Shown here in pieces: positions 15,613 to 24,879 of a DNA stretch of 64,000 nt; the stretch's first letter is position 1, and every line of letters starts with the position of its first letter. The DNA comes from AP-15 sp963750195 (lineage in GTDB: Bacteria; Pseudomonadota; Alphaproteobacteria; ATCC43930; CGMCC-115725), in assembly GCA_963750195.1 (NCBI GenBank), contig CAVVPS010000018.1:310001-374000 (forward strand), in the 5' to 3' direction. The position numbers and the translations under genes were made by a program. The notes under the pieces are model-generated. The model was not told the DNA's origin, made no database searches, and worked only from the letters and a program-made list of their open reading frames with translations.

Positions 15613-17048
15613 ATGGCGAACGCTGCATCGATCATCGAAACCGACATTCCCGCACGGCTCGACCGTCTGCCGTGGACCCGGTTTCATACCCTGGTCGTCG
15701 TAGCATTGGGCGTCACCTGGATTCTCGACGGGCTCGAGGTGACGGTGGCCGGCTCGATCGCCGGCGCCCTGCAGGAAAGCCCGGTGCTGCGTTTCTCGGC
15801 CGCGGAGGTCGGCGCCGTCGGCAGCGCCTATCTCGCCGGGGCGGTCTTGGGCGCCGTGCTGTTCGGCTATCTAACCGACCGGTTCGGCCGCCGCAAATTG
15901 TTCTTTGTCACCTTGGGTCTTTACTTGACCGCGACCGCCGCCACCGCCGGCTCGTGGGATTTCGCCAGCTTCGCGCTGTTCCGCTTTTTGACCGGCGCCG
16001 GCATCGGCGGCGAGTACGCGGCGATCAACTCAGCGATCCAGGAACTGGTGCCGGCGCGGTTTCGCGGGCGCACCGATCTGGCGATCAACGGCAGCTTCTG
16101 GCTGGGCGCTGCACTCGGCGCGGCCGGCGCAGTCGCTTTCCTGCAGCCCGGCCGGCTGCCGCCGGATATGGGCTGGCGCGCCGCGTTCGGGATCGGCGCA
16201 GTACTCGGTCTCGGCATCCTCTTCTTGCGCAGCTACCTCCCGGAAAGTCCACGCTGGCTGATGCTGCACGACCGGCTTGGCGAGGCCGAGGCAGTGATCG
16301 GTGCGATCGAGCGCCAGGCAGGGGCCGGTGAGGCGGGGCCGACCCCGGCCGGCGGGCGGATCCGGCTTGCCGTGTCCCGGCGCACGCCGGTCGCGCACAT
16401 GGTGCTGGCGATCCTGCGCGACTATCCGCAGCGCGCGTTCCTGGGTCTGATGCTGATGACCGCTCAGGCGTTTTTTTACAACGCGATTTTCTTTTCATAC
16501 GCTTTGGTGCTGACCCGCTTCTACGCGGTCCCATCAGCCTCGGTCGGCTGGTATATCCTGCCTTTCGCGCTCGGCAATTTTCTCGGACCGTTGTTGCTCG
16601 GTCCGCTGTTCGACACGCTCGGCCGCAAGCCGATGATCGGCGCCACCTATGCGCTCTCGGGGATATTGCTGGCGATCGTCGGCTGGCTGTTCCGCGAAGG
16701 GCTGCTCGACGCGGTGCAGCTGACCGCCTGCTGGACGGTCATCTTTTTTTCGCCTCGGCTGCCGCGAGTTCCGCCTATCTGACGGTCAGCGAAAGTTTCC
16801 CGCTCGAAGCAAGAGCACTTGCCATTGCGTTGTTCTACGCGCTCGGCACCGCGACAGGCGGTGTGGTGTCGCCCTGGCTGTTCGGGATATTGGTCGGCAC
16901 CGGCGAGCGCAGCGCGGTTTTCGCCGGCTACCTCCTCGGCGCAGGCCTGATGATCGCGGCCGCGATCACCGAATTCGCAATCGGCGTCAAGGCCGAGCGA
17001 CGGCCTCTGGAAAGCGTCGCCCGCCCGCTCTCCAGCATTGCCGACTAG
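15613..17048 (+). pseudogene. MFS transporter (sugar/aromatic acid:H+ symporter type), one-base frameshift
   Basis: Twelve-helix major facilitator. The signature between helices 2 and 3 is GYLTDRFGRRKLFF, helix 4 carries FLTGAGIGGEYAAINSAIQE and the loop after helix 6 begins LPESPRWLM, as in the SP/AAHS families. The frame ends early at 16782 because a T7 run (16744-16750) should be T8. One added T restores FFFASAAASSAYLTVSESFP and the last two helices to TAG 17048, giving 478 residues. It is either a homopolymer base-calling error, in which case the gene is intact, or a recent null. Confidence 0.8.
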
Positions 17049-17079
17049 CCGTTCGCGAAGACGGCGCCACCCCGGCTGG

Positions 17080-18255
17080 TCAGGCTTTGCCCCACAATTC
17101 CTTCGTGGCCAGGCGCGCTCCCTCCGCCAATGCCGCCAGCTTGGTCCAGACGACGCTCGGGTGGACCTCGCAAGAAGTCGAAAAACTGGCGAAGCCGCAA
17201 TCGGCGCCGGCGATGACGTTTTCGCGACCGACGACGCCGGCAAACCGCGCGATCCGCTGGGCGACCGCCTCCGGATGTTCGACAAGGTTGGAGGAATGGG
17301 TGACGATGCCCGGGATCAATACCTTGCCCTCCGGCAACTTGACCGTTTCCCAGACCCGCCACTCGTGCTCGTGACGCGGGTTGGCGGCCTCGAACGAATA
17401 GGCGCCGGCATCGATGCCCAGCATGATGTCGGCGATGTGCTTCAGTTCGAGCTCGTGCACGCGCGGGCCGATATTGATGCCATAGCAGGTGTGATAGCGC
17501 ACGCACTCGGGTGGAATGCCGCGCAAAGCATGATTCAGCAACTCGACCGTCGCATTCGCCCAGCGGCGGCATTCGGCGATGTCGAGCTCCGGGTGTGTCG
17601 TATAGTGGCTCGCCAATTGCGGGTCGTCGATCTGCAAGACGAGGCCGGCATCGACGATCGCTTTGTATTCCTCGTTGAGCGCGTCGGCCACCGCCACTCG
17701 GAACTCCTCGTCGGTCTTGTAGAATTCGTTCCTGTTCCATCCGGCGAGTTGGGCCGGCGACACCGCCGGCATAAAGGCTTCCTCGCACGCGATTCCGGCG
17801 AGCGCGGCCTTCAGGGTGTCGATATCGCGCTTCAGCGCATCGTGCCCCTTGTAAGCGATGGGGCCGGTGCATACCCATCGCGTTGGCGGCGCCCTCCCCG
17901 CCGTCCCCGGCATCTGCGCGGCCCAGCTGTAGTATTCGGGAAACGCCAAGTACTCGCGCGAGCGCGCCCAAGTGCCCTCGCCGCCTGGGTTCTTGCGCGG
18001 CTCGATCCCGGAGAGGCGCTCGTTGACGTAGGGGATGAACCCGAACCGGCCCATCTCGCCATCGGCGACGATGTCGATGCCGCTGTCGGCTTGCCTGTGC
18101 ACGACCTCCTTGACTGCGGTCGCGACTCGGTTCGCATAGGCCTCGGCATCGAGGGGGCCGCCTCGTTCTTTCGCCTGGATCATCTCGAGCAGATCCGGCG
18201 GCCGCGGCAGGCTGCCGACATGGGTTGTAAGGATCCGCTCCGTGCTTCGCTTCAT
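17080..18255 (-). CDS. cobalamin-independent methionine synthase II family protein (MetE C-domain-like)
   Basis: 391 residues corresponding to the catalytic C-terminal barrel of MetE without its N-terminal half. Typical start MKRSTERILTTHVGSLPRP. Zinc-site residues are visible in CVRYHTCYGINIGPR (His, Cys), SFEAANPRHEHEWRVW and the late cysteine of VIAGADCGFASFS. Stand-alone proteins of this kind act on methylated corrinoids or other methyl donors, or in breakdown pathways; the substrate is unknown. A longer start (18334) is less likely because it lacks the family N-terminus. Confidence 0.88.
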   Translation of the reverse strand: MKRSTERILTTHVGSLPRPPDLLEMIQAKERGGPLDAEAYANRVATAVKEVVHRQADSGIDIVADGEMGRFGFIPYVNERLSGIEPRKNPGGEGTWARSREYLAFPEYYSWAAQMPGTAGRAPPTRWVCTGPIAYKGHDALKRDIDTLKAALAGIACEEAFMPAVSPAQLAGWNRNEFYKTDEEFRVAVADALNEEYKAIVDAGLVLQIDDPQLASHYTTHPELDIAECRRWANATVELLNHALRGIPPECVRYHTCYGINIGPRVHELELKHIADIMLGIDAGAYSFEAANPRHEHEWRVWETVKLPEGKVLIPGIVTHSSNLVEHPEAVAQRIARFAGVVGRENVIAGADCGFASFSTSCEVHPSVVWTKLAALAEGARLATKELWGKA

Positions 18256-18488
18256 CTCGTCCCTCCCGGGCCGTCGGCCTTGTCGCCGGGCACAAGCCTA
18301 CGCTCGGGAGATAGCTGGTGGGAAGGACAAGCACAGCAACGGCGGCTAAGCGGCGTCTTCGAACGCCGCACTTCGGTGAGGTAGACGCACGCTCGCGCTA
18401 TCTTGTCTCCGGTCGGTACGGCAACTAAAAATCAGCCAGGTTGCAGTGACACGCTTCGATTGCAGCCGTTCGTATCCAGGAGTGGCAA

Positions 18489-18762
18489 GTGGTTGCGATC
18501 ATCGAAGGCAAGGAAGAGGCCGGCGGCGCACGGTACATCGAATTCAAAGTCGACCAAAGCCCGACCGATCCAAATCGCATTGTGGGAAGCTGGCGTTTTC
18601 CCTCGAGCCGAGTCAGCCGGAATGGTCATCGACCAAAGCAGGCGCGATACGACGATCGAGACAGAGTTTCGGCACGCTGTTGATTGCGCCGATCAACACG
18701 GCATACCGTTCGTATGGGTCAATGACCCCGACGAATTATTTCCGCCCTACAATCGCCCGTGA
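18489..18762 (+). pseudogene. possible small gene with a frameshift
   Basis: GTG 18489 is preceded by AGGAG (18478-18482). The frame reads VVAIIEGKEEAGGARYIEFK to IVGSWRFP and then turns into unlikely arginine-rich sequence ending at 18683. The next frame supplies a sensible ending, TEFRHAVDCADQHGIPFVWV-NDPDELFPPYNRP, closing at 18762. A single indel near 18600 would join them to a protein of about 90 residues. I recognise no family; a real but unshifted 64-residue product is the alternative. Confidence 0.35.
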
Positions 18763-18885
18763 ACCTTCCTCCGCAACCGGTCGACCGGCATTGCGGCGCC
18801 GATCGGATGTCTCCGAACCGCCGGAGCGCGGGTGATCGGCGTCTAAGCGGCCGTCACCCGCCCTTTGAGCCCTGGGGATCGAACA

Positions 18886-19638
18886 CTACCCTTGCGCAGC
18901 TTGCATCCATTCCGCGGGGATCGATTGCGCCCGCTGGTCGGCCACCAGTTGTCTGCGACGGAGCTGCTCCTCCGGGCTAATCGACGCCGGGTCCTCGCGG
19001 AACTCCGGCCCCATCGCCATCGCTTTCTTGACGGCCGGCCGCTCGCCGATTTCTTCAAGCCAGCGCTTGACGTTTGGAAATTCGTCAATGTCGATCTTGC
19101 GGGTCGCCCAGCTCGACGCCCACGGATAGCAGATCATATCGGCGATCGTGTATTCGCCGGCCGCAAGATACCGCTTGTTGAACAATCCGAGGTTCATGAC
19201 CCCATAGATGCGGTGTGTCTCATTGTCAAAGCGGCGAATGGCGTAGGAAAGGTCGCCGTTGTTGCCGCTCTCGAGCGCCCGCCGGAAATGGCCCTGCTCG
19301 CCAAGCTTGGGGCCCTGATTGCCGAGCTGCCAACTGACCCACTGAGCAACATCGTATTTGCCGCGCGGATCCGACGGCAGGAAGCGTCCCTCCTTCTCGG
19401 CGATGTAGGTCATGATTGCCCCGGATTCGAAGATCGAGATCGGAGCACCGCCGCCCATCGGCTCGTCGTCGACGATCGCCGGCATCCGGCCGTTGGGAGA
19501 TATTTTCAGGAATTCGGGGGTGAGCTGGTCCCCCCGACCAATATTAATCGGCTTGATCGTGTAGGGGGTTCCCAACTCCTCGAGCAAAATGACGGTCTTC
19601 TTGCCATTACCTGTCGGCCAGAAATAGAGGGTGATCAT
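18886..19638 (-). CDS. glutathione S-transferase, YfcG/Nu-like
   Basis: 250 residues. The N-terminal thioredoxin-like domain begins MITLYFWPTGNGKKTVILLE and contains the cis-Pro and SNAIL/TRAIL-like turn in ISPNGRMPAIVDD and FESGAIMTYIAE. The helical C-terminal domain has the N-capping/hydrophobic staple motif YTIADMICYPW. The NGKK active-site region with Thr/Asn and the inserted PMGGGAPISIFES match YfcG-type disulfide-bond reductases rather than classic conjugating GSTs. It is a close paralogue of the gene at 49197. Probable role: glutathione-dependent redox protection in the cytoplasm. Confidence 0.88.
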   Translation of the reverse strand: MITLYFWPTGNGKKTVILLEELGTPYTIKPINIGRGDQLTPEFLKISPNGRMPAIVDDEPMGGGAPISIFESGAIMTYIAEKEGRFLPSDPRGKYDVAQWVSWQLGNQGPKLGEQGHFRRALESGNNGDLSYAIRRFDNETHRIYGVMNLGLFNKRYLAAGEYTIADMICYPWASSWATRKIDIDEFPNVKRWLEEIGERPAVKKAMAMGPEFREDPASISPEEQLRRRQLVADQRAQSIPAEWMQAAQG

Positions 19639-19730
19639 CGGATTTTCTCCTGTTCAACGTGACAGCGTGTGGATCGCGGCTCATTGCCAAGCCCGATCGT
19701 CCACCATGGCGGATGGGTCGCTCGGGGGCG

Positions 19731-21884
19731 TCACCGCTGCTCAGCAGATAGCCGATCCGGTCGAGAGCGTCTACTGGCTCCCACGGCGGACCAAAGTCCC
19801 TCATGACTTTGGCGGCGGGAAAAGAGGGCGATGTCGATCCAACCGAGCGGAGTTATCGTGGCGCGATCACCGGGGCGCAACAGCACCGTGGTCATCGCGG
19901 ATTCAATGATCGCGGGGCCTTCGATGACTTGCGCAGGGACTAGCGCGTCGAAATCCCAGACCGAGGCCACGATCCACGCGTCGAGCCAGATCCGTCGGTC
20001 ACAGCGAGGCTTCGCCAGCTCCGCCTCGGGCAGACAGGGCTCCTGTGGCAATGCCGAAAGGATGCCGGCGACGGCGACGCGGGCATTGACGAGGACCGTC
20101 TCCTGGTCGGGTGAGGAGTAGGTGTAAAGCTCTTCGTGGCGGCGGTGAAACCGTTCGACGATCTGCGCCAGCGGATCGGGCATGGTCCAGTCGACATCGT
20201 CGAGCGGCACGGCAATCTCGAACACCTGCTCGCCGTAGCGCATATCGACCGAGCGCGCGGCTCGCGCCGGCCCGTCGAACGAGGCGCGCAGCCGCGTCAG
20301 CCCCTCGGCCTCCATCTCGTCGAAGAGCCGTTTGATCGCGGCCCCGTCAAGCGCGCGGGTATCGCCGATATGGGTGCGCGCGACCTCAAAGCGTAGATCG
20401 GTGGTGAGCATGCCCCAAGCCGACAGCACTGCCGCAACCCTCGGCGCAATGACTCGCGTCAGGTCGAGCTGGCGGGCGATATCGGTCGCGTGCAGCCCCG
20501 AGGCTCCGCCAAAGGCGAGCAGGGCGAATTGCCTGGGGTCGACGCCGCGGCGCACCGAGACCAACCGCACCCCCTCGGCCATATTCGTGTTGACGACGCG
20601 ATGGATCCCCTGAGCCGCGGCGAGCCGGCTGGTGCCGAGTGCGGCGGCGATACGGTCCACCGCGGCCTCAGCCGCGGAGCGGTCGAGCCGTCGCTGACCG
20701 CCCAGAAAGCTCGCCTCGTCGAGATAGCCCAGCACCAGATTGGCGTCGGTGACCGTCGCCTCGACGCCGCCGTTGCGGTAACAGGCCGGGCCTGGAACCG
20801 CGCCGGCGCTGTGCGGGCCGACATGCAGGATGCCACCGTTATCGACCCGGGCGATCGAGCCGCCGCCGGCGCCGATGCTGGCGATGTCCAGGCTGTTCAA
20901 CGCGATCGCCTGGCCAGCGACACGGCGGCCGGTCGACAGGATCGGACGTCCCGAGACGATCAGCGAGATGTCGGTGCTGGTCCCTCCCATGTCGAACGGG
21001 ATCAGATCGGCGGCGCCGACCAGCCGCGCCGCATGGACGCTGCCGGCGACACCGCCCGCCGGCCCGGAAAGTACGGCGCCCGCCGCCAGCCGGCCCGCCT
21101 CGTCTATCGGCGCGACACCGCCATGCGACTGAATGATCAAAGTCGGCCCGCGATACCCGGCCTCGGCGAGGCGCTGCTCGAGCCGCTCCAGATACCGCGA
21201 TAGAACTGGCCCGACATAGGCGTTGACCACGGTCGTCGAGACCCGCTCGAATTCCTTGATCTGCGGCAATACCTGGGCGGACAGCGAGACATAAACGCCC
21301 GGCAGCTCGCGTTCGACGGCTTGGCGGGTGGCGCGTTCATGGCTCGGATCGCGCCAAGAGTGCAGATAGCACACGGCCACCGCCTCGACCCGTTCGCGCT
21401 TGAGCGCGGCGATCGCCTGGTCGAGCGAAGCCGGATCGAGTGGCGTCTCGACCCTGCCGTCGCCGCGTAGACGCTCACGCACCCCGAGCCGCAGCCGGCG
21501 CGGAACCAACTGCTCGGGCGGCGGCAAGCGCAGATTGTAGCGGTCCTCCTTGAGCCCTTCGCGCATCTCGATCACGTCGCGATGGCCCTCCGTCGTCAGC
21601 AGCCCGACGCGCGCGCCGCGGCGCTCCAGCAGGGCGTTGGTTGCAACGGTGGTGCCGTGGATGATGCGGTCGGTCTCGGCCAGCAGCGCTGCACGCCCGC
21701 AACCGAGTTTTCGCGCCAGCAGTTCGAGCCCGTCGAGCACGCCGATCGAGGGATCGTCGGGGGTTGAGGGAACCTTCTCTAGGGTCGCCCTGCCGAGATC
21801 GTCGACTGCGACGAGATCGGTAAAGGTTCCGCCAACATCGATGCCGATGCGGTATATCGCCACCACGCCCTTCCGCTTCCCCAA
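19731..21884 (-). CDS. hydantoinase/oxoprolinase A subunit (HyuA-like)
   Basis: 717 residues. The ATP-binding N-terminus YRIGIDVGGTFTDLVAVDDL (hydantoinase A N) is followed by the actin-like core: HGTTVATNALLERRGARVGL, QSHGGVAPIDEAGRLAAGAV, FDMGGTSTDISLI and GAGGGSIARVDNGG, typical of N-methylhydantoinase/5-oxoprolinase. These enzymes hydrolyse a cyclic amide using ATP and normally work with a HyuB subunit encoded next door; none is present. The C-terminal 25 residues after LGWIDIALF are unusual. A start at the GTG giving VAIYRIGIDVGG, about eight codons in, is equally possible. It follows the CBS-BON gene after 10 bp, so it is co-transcribed. Confidence 0.88.
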   Translation of the reverse strand: MGKRKGVVAIYRIGIDVGGTFTDLVAVDDLGRATLEKVPSTPDDPSIGVLDGLELLARKLGCGRAALLAETDRIIHGTTVATNALLERRGARVGLLTTEGHRDVIEMREGLKEDRYNLRLPPPEQLVPRRLRLGVRERLRGDGRVETPLDPASLDQAIAALKRERVEAVAVCYLHSWRDPSHERATRQAVERELPGVYVSLSAQVLPQIKEFERVSTTVVNAYVGPVLSRYLERLEQRLAEAGYRGPTLIIQSHGGVAPIDEAGRLAAGAVLSGPAGGVAGSVHAARLVGAADLIPFDMGGTSTDISLIVSGRPILSTGRRVAGQAIALNSLDIASIGAGGGSIARVDNGGILHVGPHSAGAVPGPACYRNGGVEATVTDANLVLGYLDEASFLGGQRRLDRSAAEAAVDRIAAALGTSRLAAAQGIHRVVNTNMAEGVRLVSVRRGVDPRQFALLAFGGASGLHATDIARQLDLTRVIAPRVAAVLSAWGMLTTDLRFEVARTHIGDTRALDGAAIKRLFDEMEAEGLTRLRASFDGPARAARSVDMRYGEQVFEIAVPLDDVDWTMPDPLAQIVERFHRRHEELYTYSSPDQETVLVNARVAVAGILSALPQEPCLPEAELAKPRCDRRIWLDAWIVASVWDFDALVPAQVIEGPAIIESAMTTVLLRPGDRATITPLGWIDIALFSRRQSHEGLWSAVGASRRSRPDRLSAEQR

Positions 21885-21894
21885 AGTTCGATGT

Positions 21895-22635
21895 TCAGCG
21901 GGTGCGCGGCGCGATCGTCTGTGGAGCTTCCTGGGTAGCCTCGATGACGGTCCCGGAAACGGGCTCGACCCAGACCAGGCGATCCGAGATCCCCTTGACC
22001 CCCGGTATGTTCTCGGCAGCGACGCGTAGCGCCTCGCGTTCGTGCTCGTCGAAGACGACCCCGCTCAGCTCGACGACGCCGTCGGCGACCGCGATCGTCA
22101 GCCCGTCCCGCGGCGCCCACTCGACCTTTTCCAATTCGGCTAGAATTCGCGCGCGGATATCCTCGTCGCTCGCCGCTGGGGCTGCCTGCGCGTCGAGCGC
22201 TTTTCCGAGCGCGGCCAGCAAATCGGCGCGGCTGATGATGCCGGCAAGCTTACCGCCGTCGATTACCGGCAGACGCTTGACGTGGTGATGCTCCATCAGG
22301 GCGACGATGTCGCCGAGCGACGTGTCGACGCCGATGGTCACGACCTCGTGGGTCATCAGCTCGCCGACGACGCGCCCATGGGTCCTGACATATTCGCTCG
22401 CCATTCGCCCCGGCCCGAGCACGAATTCGAGCCACCGCCAGTGATGCTTTTCGGTGGCGAGCTCGCTGCGGTGCAACAGATCGCCTTCGGTCAGGATTCC
22501 GATCACTTTGCCGCCGGCATCCACCACCGGCAGGCCGCTCACCTTGTTGTCGAGCATCAGCCGGATGGCGTCGCGGATCGGCGCGTCGCGCCCGATCGAC
22601 ACGATGTTGCGGGTCATGACCTCCGAGGCCTGCAT
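21895..22635 (-). CDS. CBS-pair and BON domain protein
   Basis: 246 residues. Start chosen at ATG 22635 (MQASEVMTRNIVSIGRDAPI) with AGGAGA seven bases upstream; the longer frame to 22779 overlaps pgk. Two CBS motifs (about 1-60: VMTRNIVSIG, DNKVSGLPVVDAGGKVIGIL; about 90-150: GELMTHEVVTIG, HHHVKRLPVIDGGKLAGIIS) form an adenine-nucleotide-sensing Bateman module. The C-terminus is a BON domain (about 170-230, DGLTIAVADGVVELSGVVFD) that binds membranes or protein partners. Such proteins are common in stress and low-oxygen gene sets. It lies between pgk and hyuA on the same strand. Confidence 0.9.
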   Translation of the reverse strand: MQASEVMTRNIVSIGRDAPIRDAIRLMLDNKVSGLPVVDAGGKVIGILTEGDLLHRSELATEKHHWRWLEFVLGPGRMASEYVRTHGRVVGELMTHEVVTIGVDTSLGDIVALMEHHHVKRLPVIDGGKLAGIISRADLLAALGKALDAQAAPAASDEDIRARILAELEKVEWAPRDGLTIAVADGVVELSGVVFDEHEREALRVAAENIPGVKGISDRLVWVEPVSGTVIEATQEAPQTIAPRTR

Positions 22636-22684
22636 ACGGCATCTCCTGTGGTTCAGCGGAATGTGCCGGGCGGCCGGAGCAGCG

Positions 22685-23896
22685 TCAATCTTGGCGAGCA
22701 GCGGCGACCAATGCTGCAACGCCCGGCAATTCCCGCCCCTCCAGCCATTCGAGGAAGGCGCCGCCTGCGGTCGAAACATAGGACAACTGATCGGTCACCC
22801 CCGCGGCGGCGAGAGCAGCCACCGTGTCGCCGCCGCCGGCCACGCTGCGCAGCCGTCCCATTCGGGTGAGTTCGGCGACCTTCTTCGCCACCGCCAGCGT
22901 GCCGCGGTCGAAAGGCGGGGTCTCAAAAGCTCCGAGCGGCCCGTTCCAGACGAGGGTTCGACTCTCGTCGAGTGCGGTGGCGACGCGCGCCACCGTCGCG
23001 GGGCCGATGTCGAGGACCATCATGTCGTCGGCGACCGCGTTGATCGCGACGGTCTGCGCGGCGGCCCCGGAAACGAGCTCGCCAGCAACGACGGCATCCT
23101 CAGGCAGAATGACGCGGCAGTTGCGTTCGGCGGCGAGTGCAATGATTTGGCGGGCGTTCTCCGCCATATCGCGCTCGCACAGCGAGCGGCCGACCGCTGT
23201 GCCCTGGGCGTACAGCAGGGTGTTCGCCATTGCCCCGCCGATCGCCAGCACATCGACCTTGCTGAGCAGAAAGCGCAACAGGTCGAGCTTGGTCGAGACC
23301 TTGGCGCCGCCGATCAGCGCCAGAACCGGCCGCACCGGATGTTCGAGCGCCGCCGACAGCGCATCGAGCTCAGCCTCCATCAGCTTGCCGGCGGCGGCCG
23401 GCAGCAAATGCGCGAGCGCTGCGATCGAGGCATGCGCGCGGTGCGCCGCCGAGAACGCGTCGTCGACATAAACCTCGCCGAGTTCGGCAAGGGCCCTTGC
23501 AAAATCGGGCGAGTTGGCTTCCTCGCCAGGGTGAAAGCGGAGATTCTCGAGGAGCGCCACCTGTCCTGGCCGGAGTGCGGCGACGACCTGCTTTGCCGGC
23601 TCGCCGATGCAGTCCGTGGCGAAACTGACCTCGCGGCCACCGAGCGCCTGCCGCAGCGGCGCGATCAGCGGGCGCAGCGACAGCGCCGGGTCGGGCCGGC
23701 CCTTAGGCCGGCCGAAATGCGACATTACGACGACCGCCGCACCCTTGCCGAGCAGCGCCTCGATCGTTGGCACGAGGCGCTCGATGCGGGTCGCATCGGT
23801 GACCCTGCCGTCCTTCACCGGGACATTGAGATCAGCGCGCAACAGCACCCGCTTGCCGCGCACATCGATGTCGTCGAGGGTTAGGAAATTGGGCAT
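22685..23896 (-). CDS. pgk: phosphoglycerate kinase
   Basis: 403 residues; transfers phosphate between 1,3-bisphosphoglycerate and ADP in glycolysis and the Calvin cycle. Visible family blocks are the start LDDIDVRGKRVLLRADLNVP, MSHFGRPKG, LLENLRFHPGEE, DDAFSAAHRAHAS, LALIGGAKVSTKLDLL, IGGAMANTLLYAQG and the nucleotide-site end SVAGGGDTVAAL followed by YVSTAGGAFLEWLEG. The helices fit the usual two-domain enzyme. GGAGGC precedes ATG 23896. It is not clustered with gap or fba here, but with CBS-BON and stress-type genes, suggesting a second, conditionally used copy. Confidence 0.95.
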   Translation of the reverse strand: MPNFLTLDDIDVRGKRVLLRADLNVPVKDGRVTDATRIERLVPTIEALLGKGAAVVVMSHFGRPKGRPDPALSLRPLIAPLRQALGGREVSFATDCIGEPAKQVVAALRPGQVALLENLRFHPGEEANSPDFARALAELGEVYVDDAFSAAHRAHASIAALAHLLPAAAGKLMEAELDALSAALEHPVRPVLALIGGAKVSTKLDLLRFLLSKVDVLAIGGAMANTLLYAQGTAVGRSLCERDMAENARQIIALAAERNCRVILPEDAVVAGELVSGAAAQTVAINAVADDMMVLDIGPATVARVATALDESRTLVWNGPLGAFETPPFDRGTLAVAKKVAELTRMGRLRSVAGGGDTVAALAAAGVTDQLSYVSTAGGAFLEWLEGRELPGVAALVAAARQD

Positions 23897-23958
23897 GGCT
23901 GCCTCCGATGCGCAGATTTCGCGCCGCCGATCTTAGCCCTGCCGAGCCGCCCTCGTCT

Positions 23959-24759
23959 CTATCGGCTGAGCTGGGCGAGTGCATCGCGCATCGGTTGGCT
24001 CGATACCATAAACAGCCCGCTAAACGGCGTGTCGAGATCCAGCAAGACAAAAATCACCGAGGCGATCGATAACGCCCCCAGCGTGATCGTAACGTAGGAC
24101 AGCAGATTTCGCGGCGCGCTCAATCCGAAGCTGGCGAACACGATCACCAGCCAAAAGGTGAGCACGCCGTAGAAGGGGATCGAGATCGAGTTGTGAGACT
24201 CCTCGATCACTTTCCAGCGCATTCGCATCAACAGCTCGAACTGGTTGAGAATGGTCAAGGAAAGCTGCCGGTGCATCGGATCCAGCGGACGAAGGTCACG
24301 CAGGTCGGTTTCGAGTTCTGTCAGCAGTCGCCCCAAATCGGTGTTTTCAATTTCCTCGCCGCTCGGGCTGCGCGGATTTTTGGGATAATAATTCCCTGGT
24401 GGCGCCGGCTCATCGGCCCAAGTGGCCGCGATTTTCGCCGCGGTATAGCTGCGCAGCAGGATCCGCGCCGGTAGGGTTTCGCTGCCATAGATGCGCAGCG
24501 AGCGGTCGAGCTGGATCAGCTGGATGGCGACGCCACGCAGATCAGTGTCGACGGCGTCGAACGACGCCTTGACCGAACTGGTCAGCAATCCCAGCACCAA
24601 GGCGGCAAAGGTCACCAGCATCGTAACCACCAACCGGATCAAATCGTTCGTCTCCGGGCTGCGATGACGCTCGGACAGAAACCGCCGGACGAATACGCCG
24701 AGTGCGCTGCCGCCGAGCAGGATCAGCAGCAGGATCGCGGCGCCGGACAGCTCGCTCAT
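23959..24759 (-). CDS. DUF4239 (bestrophin-like) membrane protein
   Basis: 266 residues with two N-terminal transmembrane helices (AAILLLILLGGSALGVFV and LVVTMLVTFAALVLGLLT), a cytoplasmic helical segment (about 70-180, rich in LLTELETDLRDLRPLD) and two C-terminal helices (VLTFWLVIVFASFGL and YVTITLGALSIASVIFVLL) before the ending DLDTPFSGLFMVSSQPMRDA. This is the DUF4239/bestrophin-like pattern; related proteins form anion channels but function here is unproven. It is upstream of pgk on the same strand, with 62 bp between them. Confidence 0.85.
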   Translation of the reverse strand: MSELSGAAILLLILLGGSALGVFVRRFLSERHRSPETNDLIRLVVTMLVTFAALVLGLLTSSVKASFDAVDTDLRGVAIQLIQLDRSLRIYGSETLPARILLRSYTAAKIAATWADEPAPPGNYYPKNPRSPSGEEIENTDLGRLLTELETDLRDLRPLDPMHRQLSLTILNQFELLMRMRWKVIEESHNSISIPFYGVLTFWLVIVFASFGLSAPRNLLSYVTITLGALSIASVIFVLLDLDTPFSGLFMVSSQPMRDALAQLSR

Positions 24760-24879
24760 AACCCCTTACCCCCTTCGCACCGCTGACCCCGACGCGGCAG
24801 CGCAGGCGATCCCATGTCGCCGGACCGCGAATTTGCGGTAATCTCACCCTGGCGGCTGGGGTGCGCCAAAGGAGCTCCG

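Noticed and set aside
17038..18384. Long plus-strand reading frame opposite the MetE-like gene
   Set aside because: It is the GC-rich shadow of a well-matched minus-strand enzyme and has no homology features.
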